64,000 nucleotides of DNA, taken from NCBI RefSeq assembly GCF_014692675.1, contig NZ_JABFCZ010000004.1:1-64000 (forward strand), written 5' to 3'. Below, piece by piece: positions 1-9,632 of the stretch (positions are counted from its first letter, which is position 1; each line of letters starts with the position of its first letter). The notes under the pieces were generated by a model that was not told the DNA's origin, made no database searches, and saw only the letters and a list, made by a program, of their open reading frames with translations. The translations under genes and the position numbers were made by a program. This DNA comes from Roseibium aggregatum (GTDB lineage Bacteria > Pseudomonadota > Alphaproteobacteria > Rhizobiales > Stappiaceae).

Positions 1-39
1 CCTCCCTCCCGGCCCGAATGCCGACAGGGAGAAAATAAT

Positions 40-690
40 TTAGCTGGATACGGACTTCACCGAGCTGACCGGGATGCTGACATTGCCAACCTTCAGGTAA
101 GGCGTTTCGCCCGAAAGGTCGACTTCATCGACTTTGCCGGACACCTCGGTCTTCGCCAGAATGGAATTTCCGGCCGCATTCTTGAGATCGAAACTGACCG
201 TGTAGGCGCCATCGGGCGCATTTCCGGAACTGCCGACACCGTCCCAGGAATAGGTCCCGCTGCCCTTGGACAGGTTGACATCGCCCGAGTAGACGGTTGC
301 GCCGTTGGAATTCTTGATGGTCACGGTGCCGGAGGCATTTTCGGGCAGGGTATACGACCAGTTGGCATTGCCGTCCTCCAGCATGGCCGTGCTGCCGCTG
401 GCGGTCACCGTGGACCCAAGATAGTTGACGTAATTCGAAGCCTGGTTCGCCGCCATGCTCGAAACCAGCTGTTCCAGGTACTTGTTGGTCTGGATCGACT
501 GCTCCACGGATGAATACTGCACGAGCTGGCTGGTGTATTCCGACGAATCCATCGGATTGAGCGGATCCTGGTTCTGAACCTGTGTGGTCAGGATCGACAG
601 GAACAGGTCATAGTTGCCGAGCAGGGCATCGGATGCCGCCGAGGACTTGGACGTGCTATTTGCAGCTGTTGCAGAATCAACCGTTGTCAT
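40..690 (-). CDS. flgD: Flagellar hook assembly scaffold FlgD
   Basis: FlgD caps the growing flagellar hook in the periplasm or outside the cell and guides addition of FlgE subunits. The 216-residue product has the typical N-terminal part around residues 25-60 (FLSILTTQVQNQDPLNPMDSSEYTSQLVQYSSVEQ), which is the conserved FlgD signature. A central FlgD Ig-like part follows (GTVTIKNSNG, DGAYTVSF). The start is fixed by an AAGGAG ribosome site just upstream of the ATG at 690. It lies 43 bp downstream of fliK on the same strand, so the two are probably one operon. Family and context agree. Confidence 0.95.
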   Translation of the reverse strand: MTTVDSATAANSTSKSSAASDALLGNYDLFLSILTTQVQNQDPLNPMDSSEYTSQLVQYSSVEQSIQTNKYLEQLVSSMAANQASNYVNYLGSTVTASGSTAMLEDGNANWSYTLPENASGTVTIKNSNGATVYSGDVNLSKGSGTYSWDGVGSSGNAPDGAYTVSFDLKNAAGNSILAKTEVSGKVDEVDLSGETPYLKVGNVSIPVSSVKSVSS

Positions 691-733
691 TACGCATACT
701 CCTTGGTTCGCCCTGAGGGCGTTCGCTCCGGCG

Positions 734-2854
734 TTAAATCCTGATATCCAGGCCGCCTTGTTGGGATCGGACGGCCACCTGGATGTTCTGGCTGTCGATC
801 ACGTCGGGACTGTCGTCGGCGGCCGGACCACCAGCGGTATCGCCGGGATAGCCCTGGTCGCCGTTGCCCCAGGAAAAGCCGGACTGCTGGCTGCCGTTGT
901 CATTCAGCGAAAACGACAGATTGTCGGCGTTCGTGTTGAGACCGGCATTCTGCAACGCGCGTTCCAGACCGCGCTGGTCGCGCATGAACAGGTCCAGGGT
1001 CTCGGGGCGGTCCACGATCAGATGGGCATGGACCCGGCCGTCATGTGCCACTTTCAGATCGACATCGACCCGCCCGAGTTCGGGAGGATCGAGGCGCATC
1101 TGGAACCGGGTCTGGCCGTTTTGCAGATGACGGACGATGCCCGAGGCAACCTGCGTCGCCACATGGGCCGCCTGCGCCTGGGTCGGGTTCTGCTGCATGT
1201 CGGTCCGCCCGGTGGTCATCTGGCTGGTATTGCCATCCGTGCGCATGTTGAGCGAAAGGGTCAGCTGGCCATCCGGATCCGCGTCGGCATCAGCATCGGC
1301 TGCCCTGCCCAATGCCCCGGCATTCGCGGCCGCTGCAAGCGCATTGCGTTCCGCGGCACGGGATGCCGCATTACCGGAACCTGCCGAAGCCTTGTCATCG
1401 GCCGCATCCGCCACGGACGTGCCCTTCGCGGTCTTTTCGGAAACGGCAACCGGTTCGCCGGGATCGACGGCGTCCGGATCGTCGAGCGCGGCGTCATCGG
1501 CCGCGGCCTGATCGGCCAGATCGGCATCCGCAGCCTTTTTCGCAACCTGCTTGGCCGCGGCTTCAACAGAAGGGTTTCCGGACGGCTGACCGTCGTCAGC
1601 GGCCGCCGGCATCGAGGCCGGCTTTCGGGACTGGAGGGTCTCTGTCCCTGCGGCTTCCGTTTGCGGATCGGCGGCTTCCGCGTCGACGGGCGCGTTTTCA
1701 GCCTGCCCGCCGGCGGAAACGGAGAGGGATGATGCGGCGGCCTGAGTCGCGTTATTCGCGCTCTTTGCGGATGCAGAAGACGGCTTGTCCTTGCCGGAGA
1801 CCGGAACCACCGGGAGTTCTCCGGCCGTCTTTGCGGTCTTTTTCGAACTATCGGCGACGCCGGCAACGCTATCCGTATCGCTGTCAGCCTGCTGCGTCTT
1901 TGCCGCATCGGCGGCAAGAGACTCTTTCAAAATCGTCGAACGGGCGTTCTCGGGAAGATCCGACTGCCAGCGGCGCTTGCGTTGACTTTCCGCAGCCGGC
2001 TGAACATCGGCCTTTGCGGACACGGTCTCAGGCGCCGGGACTGCAGCATCCTTCGCACCGGAAGCCACGTTGGCCGACGGCTGGGCTTCCGTCGACACAG
2101 TCTTTACGAGGGCCTCATCGCCCCCTGCATCTTCGACACCGGCACCCCCGACCTGCTCACCGGCCCTGGCGGTGGCTGCTGCCGCTACATCTTCCAGCGC
2201 AGCGTCACGAGAACCAGCCGCACCGGACAGATCTCCGGACGCATCGGCCGGCTGCCCTGAGGGCTGAACGGACGGTACAGGCTGCCCCTTGCCTGCCAGG
2301 GAAGGATCGACCGGCGCCTGAGGCACGCCTTCACCGGCGGAAGCAGCCGGAAGCTGGGGCACGAAGCCACCCGCGGGCGGCGTGCCGGTACCCGCCGCAC
2401 CGTTTACGCCATTCGAACCGCCGGCCTTGGCACCGGCCTCGGCGGACGCCGATGCAATTCCAGCCCCGTCAATGTCCAAAGCCCCGCCTTCCCCGTCCAG
2501 GTTCTGTCCGTTCGCGACAGGCGGCTGTACGGCCGGAACACCCAGCAGCAACGCCTCCAGCCCGGCCGGAAGGCCCTGCGTGCCGTCTGCCGCTGTTTTC
2601 TGGTTTTTCAGATCGAGGCCGGGAATGGCCGCCCCGTCGGGCAGAACCCCGGCCTGAGCGCCGGCCTGGGCCCCGGCCTGGGCCCCAACCTGGGCAATGC
2701 CACCGGTTGCATTCAGGGCAGCCGCAAAAGCAGAAGCATCCCCGGGCAGCGCAGGGAACGGCCCCGCGGCGCCGGCAGCTGCACCGGCCCCGACGCCAAG
2801 CGCGCCGGCAGAAACTTCAGTCAACAATCCGAAAGGCAGCAAACTCGCCCCCAA
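734..2854 (-). CDS. fliK: Flagellar hook-length control protein FliK
   Basis: FliK is the secreted molecular ruler that measures hook length and switches the export gate to filament substrates. The 706-residue product is dominated by an Ala/Asp/Pro-rich low-complexity ruler region, with a short tandem GAQA repeat near residues 55-68. The conserved C-terminal domain near residues 570-650 contains the family core LDPPELGRVDVDLKV, followed by HLIVDRPETLDLFMRDQRGLERAL in two adjoining parts. The only usable start in this frame appears to be a TTG at 2854, because a stop lies just upstream. Its reading strand is confirmed by the C-terminal domain; long opposite-strand ORFs here are GC artefacts. 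Confidence 0.9.
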   Translation of the reverse strand: MGASLLPFGLLTEVSAGALGVGAGAAAGAAGPFPALPGDASAFAAALNATGGIAQVGAQAGAQAGAQAGVLPDGAAIPGLDLKNQKTAADGTQGLPAGLEALLLGVPAVQPPVANGQNLDGEGGALDIDGAGIASASAEAGAKAGGSNGVNGAAGTGTPPAGGFVPQLPAASAGEGVPQAPVDPSLAGKGQPVPSVQPSGQPADASGDLSGAAGSRDAALEDVAAAATARAGEQVGGAGVEDAGGDEALVKTVSTEAQPSANVASGAKDAAVPAPETVSAKADVQPAAESQRKRRWQSDLPENARSTILKESLAADAAKTQQADSDTDSVAGVADSSKKTAKTAGELPVVPVSGKDKPSSASAKSANNATQAAASSLSVSAGGQAENAPVDAEAADPQTEAAGTETLQSRKPASMPAAADDGQPSGNPSVEAAAKQVAKKAADADLADQAAADDAALDDPDAVDPGEPVAVSEKTAKGTSVADAADDKASAGSGNAASRAAERNALAAAANAGALGRAADADADADPDGQLTLSLNMRTDGNTSQMTTGRTDMQQNPTQAQAAHVATQVASGIVRHLQNGQTRFQMRLDPPELGRVDVDLKVAHDGRVHAHLIVDRPETLDLFMRDQRGLERALQNAGLNTNADNLSFSLNDNGSQQSGFSWGNGDQGYPGDTAGGPAADDSPDVIDSQNIQVAVRSQQGGLDIRI

Positions 2855-3240
2855 TGCTCAAGCCCATTTGGGCAAACCACGTCACACAAGGGGAAAGCAA
2901 TCGGCGCGCCAAATCGAAAATTGGATTTTTTCTATATATTTCAGAGGATTAGAAAAGACGCATGAATCAGCGTCGCAAGATCCGCCCGGAATCCCTTGCC
3001 CAATCGGCAAAGCTTGCCGAGTCCACCCCGGTGGAATTGGCATTGACAATGACTATCTGTATAGTGCGCCGACTTTCGCTGCACGCCTGAGCTCGGCCCG
3101 GCCGGCCGCGGGATCAACGGCTTGAGCGCCGAACACAAATGCGACGAAGCACCGAAGCGACAAAGAAACCGCCGGCGGAAAATGGCCGAACCGTTTCCAC
3201 CCTTTTTGACCGACAGAATGAACTCTGAGTGACAGTATAT
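2855..3240. other. Intergenic region between fliK and mnmA
   Basis: This divergent region of about 390 bases has no convincing gene. It should carry the promoters of the flagellar operon (leftwards) and of mnmA (rightwards). A candidate mnmA promoter is listed separately. Confidence 0.6.
3037..3065 (+). promoter_or_regulatory. Candidate sigma-70-type promoter for mnmA
   Basis: TTGGCA at 3037-3042 and TATAGT at 3060-3065 are separated by 17 bases, the optimal spacing. Transcription would start near 3072, about 170 bases before the mnmA ATG. It is a sequence match only. Confidence 0.4.
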
Positions 3241-4413
3241 ATGCGCAACAGTCTGGATCTTCCCGGCCGCCCCGAAGACACGCGTGTCGTCGTTGCCATG
3301 TCCGGCGGCGTCGACAGTTCGGTCGTGGCCGCCATGCTGAAGGATGAAGGCTACGACGTCATCGGCGTGACGCTGCAGCTTTACGACCATGGCGCCGCCG
3401 TGCACCGCGCCAAGTCCTGCTGCGCGGGCCAGGACATCCATGACGCCCGTCGGGCGGCGGAAAAGATCGGCATTCCCCATTACGTGCTCGATTATGAAAG
3501 CCGCTTCAAGGAAGCGGTCATGGACCGCTTCGCCGACAGCTACATTGCCGGCGAAACGCCGATCCCCTGTGTCTCCTGCAACCAGACGGTCAAGTTCCAC
3601 GACCTGCTGAAGACCGCAAAGGACCTGGGCGCCGACGTTCTGGCGACCGGCCACTACGTGCGCTCGCGCGCCTCGGGCAACAAGCGCAGCCTCTACCGCC
3701 CGGCCGACCTGGACCGGGACCAGAGCTATTTCCTGTTCGCCACCACCCAGGAACAGCTTGATTTCCTGCGCTTTCCCCTCGGCGGCCTGCCGAAGTCGGA
3801 CGTGCGCGACCTCGCCCGCAAGTACGGCCTCGCCATTGCCGACAAGCCGGACAGCCAGGACATATGCTTCGTGCCGAACGGTAATTATGCAGATGTGATC
3901 CGCAAGCTTCGCCCCAATGCGGCCGAACCGGGCGAGATCGTTCACATGGACGGGCGGGTGCTCGGCAGCCATGACGGCATCATCCACTTCACAATCGGCC
4001 AGCGCCGCGGCATCGGTGTCGCCACCGGCGAGCCGCTTTACGTGGTGCGCCTGGACGCGGACCGGCGCCGCGTCGTCGTCGGCCCGCGCAAAGCGCTGGA
4101 AACCCGGAAGATCTACCTGCGCGAGGTCAACTGGATCGGCGATCTGCCGCTTGAAGACGGCGCCGAAATCGATCTCTTCACCAAGGTGCGCTCGACGCGG
4201 CCGCCGGCGCCTGCCATCCTGCGCCGGGACGGCGATGTGGTATCGGTCGAGCTCGTCACCGGCGAGACCGGCGTCGCGCCCGGCCAGGCCTGTGTCTTTT
4301 TCGACAGTGACACAGACGAGGCCCGCGTGCTCGGCGGCGGCTGGATCGACCGGGCCGAACGCGCGGGAAGCTGGACCCTGGACAAGACGGAAAGAGAGAC
4401 GTTGACCGCATGA
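3241..4413 (+). CDS. mnmA: tRNA-specific 2-thiouridylase MnmA
   Basis: MnmA adenylates U34 of tRNA-Lys, -Glu and -Gln and inserts sulfur received from the Tus or IscS relay. The product of about 390 residues shows the PP-loop SGGVDSS at residues 21-27, the catalytic cysteine motif PCVSC (about C110/C113) and the second catalytic cysteine in SQDICF (about C209). The ATG at 3241 is preferred over an upstream GTG at 3229 because the family commonly begins with MNSLDLP-like sequence. Its stop overlaps the start of the methyltransferase gene, so the two are translationally coupled. This is a core housekeeping gene upstream of the tRNA integration site. Confidence 0.95.
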   Translation: MRNSLDLPGRPEDTRVVVAMSGGVDSSVVAAMLKDEGYDVIGVTLQLYDHGAAVHRAKSCCAGQDIHDARRAAEKIGIPHYVLDYESRFKEAVMDRFADSYIAGETPIPCVSCNQTVKFHDLLKTAKDLGADVLATGHYVRSRASGNKRSLYRPADLDRDQSYFLFATTQEQLDFLRFPLGGLPKSDVRDLARKYGLAIADKPDSQDICFVPNGNYADVIRKLRPNAAEPGEIVHMDGRVLGSHDGIIHFTIGQRRGIGVATGEPLYVVRLDADRRRVVVGPRKALETRKIYLREVNWIGDLPLEDGAEIDLFTKVRSTRPPAPAILRRDGDVVSVELVTGETGVAPGQACVFFDSDTDEARVLGGGWIDRAERAGSWTLDKTERETLTA

Positions 4414-5132
4414 ACAGAAGCGACACATTCCCCGAGCGCCTTCGGTTCATCGCCAACCGGATCAGGTCCCGTCTGAAAAGCCTACCGCAGGACGTGGCCA
4501 GGCTGGATGAAACCGCGGTCCGCACCGCCTATGCCCGCTGGGCGCCTTACTACGACCTCGTCTTCCGCGCCCCGTTCTACAAGGGCCGCCAGGAAGCCGT
4601 GAAACATATCAACACGCTTTCGGGCCATATCCTGGAAGCGGGTGTCGGCACCGGCATCTCCCTGCCGAAATACCGCTCCGACCTGGAGATCACCGGCATC
4701 GACCTGTCTGAGGAAATGCTGGAGCGGGCCCGCCTGAGGGCCCGCGACCTGCCGAACGTGCGCGAACTGACCACCATGGACGCCGGCAACCTGTCCTTTC
4801 CCGACGATCATTTCGACGTGGCCGTCGCCATGTATGTGATCACCGTGGTTCCCGATCCCGCCAGGGTCATGCGGGAACTGGAACGGGTGACCAAGCCCGG
4901 CGGCACCGTCATCCTGGTCAACCACTTTTCCGCCGACGGCGGCTTGCGCGCCCATGCCGAGCGCGCCCTGGAACGGTTCGCCGACCGCCTGGGCTGGAAC
5001 ACGGACTTCCCCAAGTCGCGCATTCTCACCCGCACGAGCATGCGCCTGGAAAAGGAAACCACTCTGGCGCCCTTCGGCCTGTTCACCCTGATGACCTTCA
5101 GAAAGCCGGAACACCCCGCCTCGGCAGAATGA
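4410..5132 (+). CDS. Class I SAM-dependent methyltransferase
   Basis: A 240-residue cytosolic methyltransferase. SAM-binding motif I is [13 protein letters not shown] (about residues 70-82), followed by the acidic loop [11 protein letters not shown] and a post-I motif around [16 protein letters not shown]. This arrangement is close to phosphatidylethanolamine N-methyltransferase (PmtA) and UbiE-like enzymes; the pattern WAPYYDLVF before motif I is typical of PmtA-like proteins. The substrate cannot be fixed from sequence alone. The ATG overlaps the mnmA stop (ATGA), indicating one transcript. Confidence 0.85.
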   Translation: MNRSDTFPERLRFIANRIRSRLKSLPQDVARLDETAVRTAYARWAPYYDLVFRAPFYKGRQEAVKHINTLSGHILEAGVGTGISLPKYRSDLEITGIDLSEEMLERARLRARDLPNVRELTTMDAGNLSFPDDHFDVAVAMYVITVVPDPARVMRELERVTKPGGTVILVNHFSADGGLRAHAERALERFADRLGWNTDFPKSRILTRTSMRLEKETTLAPFGLFTLMTFRKPEHPASAE

Positions 5133-5225
5133 CCGGCGGGCCTTGGCAAAAACGCCGGATCCGGCCGCAAAACCGGCCCGTTCCGGTCCCGTCGCGAACT
5201 CCACCGTTTCCCGGCACGAGACCGC

Positions 5226-5255
5226 TTGACAGCCCGCCCCCTGCCTCACTATAAG
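5226..5255 (+). promoter_or_regulatory. Promoter of tRNA-Met
   Basis: A perfect TTGACA at 5226-5231 and TATAAG at 5250-5255 are 18 bases apart. The predicted start is about 25 bases before the tRNA gene, as expected for a stable RNA promoter. Confidence 0.7.
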
Positions 5256-5285
5256 CAGCGCACATTCGCGAACGCGAAGACCTGT

Positions 5286-5362
5286 GGCGGAGTAGCTCAG
5301 CCGGTTAGAGCAGCGGAATCATAATCCGCGTGTCGGGGGTTCGAGTCCCTCCTCCGCTACCA
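5286..5362 (+). tRNA. tRNA-Met (anticodon CAU)
   Basis: A complete 77-base cloverleaf with encoded CCA. The acceptor arm GGCGGAG pairs with CTCCGCT (with a G-U at the top pair). The anticodon stem GCGGA/TCCGC encloses the loop ATCATAA, so the anticodon is CAT. The T arm GGGGG-TTCGAGT-CCCTC is intact. The sequence resembles alphaproteobacterial elongator tRNA-Met rather than the initiator. Two degenerate pieces of this same gene occur downstream at 20531-20582 and 33560-33584, which marks it as a likely integration target. Confidence 0.95.
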
Positions 5363-5369
5363 TTTTTCT

Positions 5370-5391
5370 CACCTATCTCTCAGGTCGGGCA
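5370..5391 (-). mobile_element. Solo end of the IS481-family element
   Basis: Twenty-two bases here are identical to the outer end of the IS remnant at 9611-9632, and differ at one position from that at 15634-15655. No transposase sequence follows. It sits only eight bases after the tRNA CCA. Confidence 0.55.
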
Positions 5392-5506
5392 CATCCATTG
5401 AAATATCCATTACTGGGAGAGAGACGGTATTTCCGAACCTCGTCATTTCCACAGGCGTAAGATCACCTTGAATCGTTCTTAATAGCCAGTGTCTGGGTTG
5501 CGCACC

Positions 5507-7681
5507 CTATTTCCCGATCTTGAGACATTTCATCCGCGCCTTGATGGCAGCCGGATTAAGCGACCAGGACGGATATTTCTTCGCAATCTCTTCGCAATTG
5601 AGCGAGCTGTCCGCGGCCTTGTCTTCCTTTACCGATGGCTTGGGCTTCTCCCCTAAAGGCGCTGACTTGACCGGCTGGGGCGCAGTCTTTTGCGCCGTCA
5701 CGGGAGCCCATTTGTCGCAATAAGTCCGCGCGTGCGCTTTCACGCAAACCCAATCCCATTTCGAGCAGACGGTCTTGGTATCGTATTTGGCGCATTCGGG
5801 ACGCGCAATCTCGCCTTTCCATCCAACGCAATAGGTATAGGTCTCATGTGCAACGCAGATGCGCTTGCCGCCTTCACACCATTCAACGGTTTTCCAATTG
5901 GCGCAGACCTTGTTATAGGCGTTCTCGCCGCTTAGCTGACTGAGATGATTGCGGATATCCTTGATGTAGAAGCTGAGCTGGAACTGGTCGAGCTGCTGCC
6001 ATTTGCCCTTGGCGTCTTTCATTTCTCCGGAGAACCGTATGTTGCAGGTGCCACCATCCTTTTCATCGACCGACGGATCGCCGACAGCTTTCAGGTTCCG
6101 GTAATTGGCACCGTCAAAGCTCTTTGAGATTTGCTTCTGATAGGCAAGGCAGACCGAGCGCGGCAACGCTTTGTCCCAAGGGGTGATTGTGGCGTTTGGC
6201 AAATTCGGAGCAGCCGTGGGCGGCGTTACCGAGGTCTTAGGCTGATTTATCAGATTTTTCGGTTTTTGCGTTGGCGGAATCGTTGAGGCCGGGCCGGCAG
6301 GCGATGGTGCAGTCTTTGTCTCTTTTTGCTCAAGCTCGGGCTTTTGATCGGCTGTAGCCATTTGTTCCGGTTTCTTCGGTTTTTTCTTTTTCTTTCTCTC
6401 CTCTTTCTCCTTTTTCGCTTTTTGCCGTTCCGCTTCCAGAGCCTCCAGTCGCGCGGCGAGTTCCGCCTTCTGATCCTCCGTCAGCGTATCATAAAGGTCG
6501 AAACCGGCGTTCTTGGCCCAGTCGTCCAACGCGCGGGCGAACCGCGCCGAGCCGCGCATGGTCCGGGCATTCATCCAGATTTGCGCCGCGTATTTGCGGA
6601 CGAGGTCGCGGTATTTTCCGTCGTAGATGTAACGGGAGAGGAAAAGCTCCGGGATCCTCTGGTCGCCGATGATATCAAGGCCATAGAGCCTGGTAGCCCC
6701 GAACTCGACGTCCATGTTGATGCTGCCACGCAGCCGCCGCATGATGGAAAGCACTTGCTGTGCATTCTGCTCCCGCTTAAGGGCTGCGTCGCCATGGCTC
6801 ACAAGGAAGGCCAATTGCCTGGGTGTTGGTCGGGAGCCATTGGCAAGCACCCGGCCAAATATTTTCGTAGCCGGAACCGGCCCTTTCACCACGTACCAGC
6901 TCTTGGCTTTCTCATCCCAGATGTAGCTACGCGGATCGTTGTTATCGACGACATTCTTGAAAAGATAATCCGGACCGGCAGGGGCAAGCGTTTCGTCGGC
7001 GAGGTCGGGAAACTGTTCCTTCAGCCGCAGATAGCGCGGATCGTCGATATTCTGGCTGACACCGCCACCAATCATATCCTGCTTGAATTTTTCGTTGATA
7101 GTACCGGCCAGCTTGTCGGTTGCACCGAGTAATTGTCCGGTAATGTCGCCGTACATTTCGATCGCATCGCCGATCAATGGAACGTTGCCGCCATATTCCT
7201 TCATCACGTCGGCAAGAACGGAAAGATTCTTGGCGAGCGGCCCACCCTTGCGGGCCTTGGCCCGGTCGCGGATTTCCTTGACCTTGTCGTAGAGGTCGAA
7301 GGCGGATTTGACGTGGCCGGCGCCCTTTTGCAAGAGCTTCAGATTGCCGACCTGGTCATAAACTTCCGTCTGCACGGTTCGCACAACCCGCAAGGCTTCC
7401 TTAAGCTGTTTCACCCTTTCCGGATGGTTCTTGTTCTTTTCGATCAATACACGAAAAGTCTTGTCGGCGAGCTCGATGTTTTCCAGAAATGCATCAAGCT
7501 TTCCCGTCGTATCGTCGATCTCATCGAGCATGTCCTTGAAATCGCTTTCTACCGCATCGACTGTTTCCAACGCGTCTTCAGTAGCGGTCTGGGCATTGGC
7601 GCTATCGGGGACGTAAACCGTGACCGTAGCGGCGAGGGCCAGGAAACGAAAAAATGCGGCTAGCGTTTTCATGTCAGGCAT
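5507..7681 (-). CDS. Secreted Lys-rich protein of unknown function
   Basis: I do not recognise a family. The product of about 724 residues starts with a clear signal peptide (MKTLAAFFRFLALAATV, cleavage near SANAQ). A helical part rich in acidic residues follows, then a coiled-coil segment that ends in a strongly basic run (EERKKKKKPKKP) and a Pro/Thr linker. The C-terminal part has several paired cysteines and tryptophans (NWKTVEWCEGGKRICVA, SKWDWVCVKA) that probably form disulfides in the periplasm. The start could be at 7681 or, three codons later, at 7672. It lies about 50 bases downstream of another secreted protein gene on the same strand. Confidence 0.7.
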   Translation of the reverse strand: MPDMKTLAAFFRFLALAATVTVYVPDSANAQTATEDALETVDAVESDFKDMLDEIDDTTGKLDAFLENIELADKTFRVLIEKNKNHPERVKQLKEALRVVRTVQTEVYDQVGNLKLLQKGAGHVKSAFDLYDKVKEIRDRAKARKGGPLAKNLSVLADVMKEYGGNVPLIGDAIEMYGDITGQLLGATDKLAGTINEKFKQDMIGGGVSQNIDDPRYLRLKEQFPDLADETLAPAGPDYLFKNVVDNNDPRSYIWDEKAKSWYVVKGPVPATKIFGRVLANGSRPTPRQLAFLVSHGDAALKREQNAQQVLSIMRRLRGSINMDVEFGATRLYGLDIIGDQRIPELFLSRYIYDGKYRDLVRKYAAQIWMNARTMRGSARFARALDDWAKNAGFDLYDTLTEDQKAELAARLEALEAERQKAKKEKEERKKKKKPKKPEQMATADQKPELEQKETKTAPSPAGPASTIPPTQKPKNLINQPKTSVTPPTAAPNLPNATITPWDKALPRSVCLAYQKQISKSFDGANYRNLKAVGDPSVDEKDGGTCNIRFSGEMKDAKGKWQQLDQFQLSFYIKDIRNHLSQLSGENAYNKVCANWKTVEWCEGGKRICVAHETYTYCVGWKGEIARPECAKYDTKTVCSKWDWVCVKAHARTYCDKWAPVTAQKTAPQPVKSAPLGEKPKPSVKEDKAADSSLNCEEIAKKYPSWSLNPAAIKARMKCLKIGK

Positions 7682-7733
7682 TGGTCTTCTCGTCCGTGGA
7701 AGCAGTCTTCTTATAGGCAACCTCGAGCAGCCA

Positions 7734-9236
7734 TCATTGGCTCTGTCGCAGGAAAGTCACGAGTGCCTTCTTGCTCGCCGGGCCGAACCGGCCGTCAATT
7801 CCACCGTGGTAATAGCCTAGCCGGAAGAGATACATCTGCACGGCCTTCAGCGTCTCTCCGGCACGGGATTCCGGATAGGTCAGCAAGGCGTCGATAGCGC
7901 CTTCATCTCCGGCCTTGGCCGCTGCGACGAGATAGTCGGCGGCCTTTTGATAGTCGGGAGCCATGCCTTCACCACTTTCAAGGACGAGGGCAAGATGGGT
8001 CATTGCCGCGACATGGTCCCGTTCCGCCGCCTGCTGCAACCAATAGGCGGCTTCTTCCATGTGATGACGGCCACCTTCCGCGAGCATGCCGTCGCGCGCC
8101 AGCATGCCGAGGGAATACATGGCTTGTCGCGACCCCAGGCTTGCCGCCTTCTTGTAATAGTCGATGGTTTTTTGCGGGTTGTTGCGCTCGTCGGTAAAGC
8201 TCAAATAGACCCGCGCCAATTGTGTCATGAAGCGCGTCTCATTCGGAAACTCCGCAAGCGCTTGCTCACAAGCCTCCAGTGCCCGTGCCGGATCGTCAAT
8301 GATTGCCAGGTCGTCATTGGGGCCGAGTGCAACTGCGTCAGGGTCTTTCGGATCAGCCGCAAGTCGGTCGCAGTCAGTAAGACCAGCCTTGGCGGTAACA
8401 GGTGCAGGGGCGGGTGTCTCGGGCGCGGGAGGAGACGCTTTGGCTGCCGGCGGCTCGCTCGCTGGCAGAGCTTGCGTATTTTTCAAGCTCTTCAACCTCA
8501 AACCGGCAAGATCGGCAAAAGCGCCATCTGGATAGCGTGTCAGATAGGCTTCGAATTCAGCCGGGTTGGAGGAATTGGCGATGGCGTTCCAGAAGGCCAA
8601 CTCGACGGGATCATAAGCCGGCTGACGAGACTGTGACGCTGTTTCGTTTTGGGGTGAGGGTGCGGCAGAAACCGGCGGTGTTTTGACCGGGGCCGGTGCG
8701 GCAGGTTTGTCTTGTCCGATGACGCCTGCAAGCCTTTCCCGGACGCTGACCGCATCCTGCAGATAATCTTCAAAGACAAGGGACGGCGCCACATAACGCC
8801 ACAGAAGTTCTTCGCCCGGCGCCCGGCCTTTCAACACCACGACCCAAGACGTAACCTGAATACCGTTTAAGACGTAATGTGCATCGAATTGGCGGATCGC
8901 ACCGTCCTTGATCCGGTTGGAGCGGCTGGGCGGCGTGTCATTAAACCTGGCGGCTTCGTCTAAGTCACCAATCGTGCTTTTTGCAATACTTAGCCGGTTG
9001 TCGAGGTCGGCCACTTTCGATGGGTTGTCGAAGCGCCTGAGTTCAATGAAGACCCTGCCGTCTTCCATCGGCGCGGTGAGCGTGTGGACGTCACTCGTCG
9101 CATCGATATCCCAGCCCGACGGCGCAATATTGTCCAGAACAGTCAGACTGTCGTCGGCGGCGTACACAAGGCCTGTCATTAAGAGAAAGGCGACCGTTCC
9201 CGATACCAGGCCACAAGTCGATAGGAAATTGGACAT
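7734..9236 (-). CDS. Secreted Sel1-repeat protein with peptidoglycan-binding domain
   Basis: A 500-residue protein with an N-terminal signal peptide (cleavage after GLVYA). Its first 170 residues are of unknown type, followed by a Pro/Ala linker. Residues about 290-450 hold TPR/Sel1-like repeats (AMYSLGMLARDG, AAMTHLALVLESGEGM). The C-terminal 40 residues look like a peptidoglycan_binding_1 domain (MYLFRLGYYHGGIDGRFGPASKKAL). This suggests a periplasmic, cell-wall-associated scaffold. It is the first gene of a likely two-gene operon with the secreted protein downstream. The exact role is unknown. Confidence 0.8.
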   Translation of the reverse strand: MSNFLSTCGLVSGTVAFLLMTGLVYAADDSLTVLDNIAPSGWDIDATSDVHTLTAPMEDGRVFIELRRFDNPSKVADLDNRLSIAKSTIGDLDEAARFNDTPPSRSNRIKDGAIRQFDAHYVLNGIQVTSWVVVLKGRAPGEELLWRYVAPSLVFEDYLQDAVSVRERLAGVIGQDKPAAPAPVKTPPVSAAPSPQNETASQSRQPAYDPVELAFWNAIANSSNPAEFEAYLTRYPDGAFADLAGLRLKSLKNTQALPASEPPAAKASPPAPETPAPAPVTAKAGLTDCDRLAADPKDPDAVALGPNDDLAIIDDPARALEACEQALAEFPNETRFMTQLARVYLSFTDERNNPQKTIDYYKKAASLGSRQAMYSLGMLARDGMLAEGGRHHMEEAAYWLQQAAERDHVAAMTHLALVLESGEGMAPDYQKAADYLVAAAKAGDEGAIDALLTYPESRAGETLKAVQMYLFRLGYYHGGIDGRFGPASKKALVTFLRQSQ

Positions 9237-9349
9237 GGCCGCCCGCCTCTGTCTACTACTTGGTTCACATATCTTTTGCCACGATAGCGCGAACCCGGAA
9301 TACAGCTTTGAGCGATGTCAATTAGCCGAGTTCCTGAGTATCGTTTAAG

Positions 9350-9632
9350 CGTTGAAAACGCCCTGAGCAGGATCTCCCGGATCTTGCGCGCGCCCCAGCG
9401 CGGTTTGTCCTTCTTTGTGGAAACGATCTCAGATCTTGTGGCCTGTCTTGCGCGAGATGCCGAACTCGCGGCACACCGAACTCATGCCTTCCCCATCCAG
9501 AAGACGGGCGACGAAGCGAAGACGTTCCTCCATGACGGACACCTCTTTCCACGGCATCGACACCTCCCGCAAAAACGAAAAGTGTTACCTATGTGTCCGG
9601 AACGTTTTGTCACCTATCTCTCAGGTCGGGCA
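9350..9632 (-). mobile_element. IS481-family remnant, internally deleted transposase
   Basis: On the minus strand, from about 9570, the sequence encodes the IS481 transposase N-terminus (MPWKE, then MEERLRFVARLLDGEG and CREFGISRKTGHKI). The frame then meets a stop. It resumes with a distant piece of the same family, KPRWGARKIREILLR, so the part between is deleted. The outer end at 9611-9632 matches the ends at 5370-5391 and 15634-15655. The transposase catalytic domain is absent, so this copy is dead. Confidence 0.75.

Noticed and set aside
614..2952. Long plus-strand ORFs opposite fliK (e.g. 1312-2952, 614-1732)
   Set aside because: They are rich in Arg and Pro, as expected for the antisense of high-GC coding DNA. 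The minus-strand frame has the recognised FliK C-terminal domain.
3043..3065. TTGACA at 3043 as the -35 of the mnmA promoter
   Set aside because: Its distance to TATAGT is only 11 bases. TTGGCA at 3037 gives the normal 17.
2941..4428. A 495-codon minus-strand ORF opposite mnmA
   Set aside because: It is antisense to a fully supported MnmA and has no recognisable domain.
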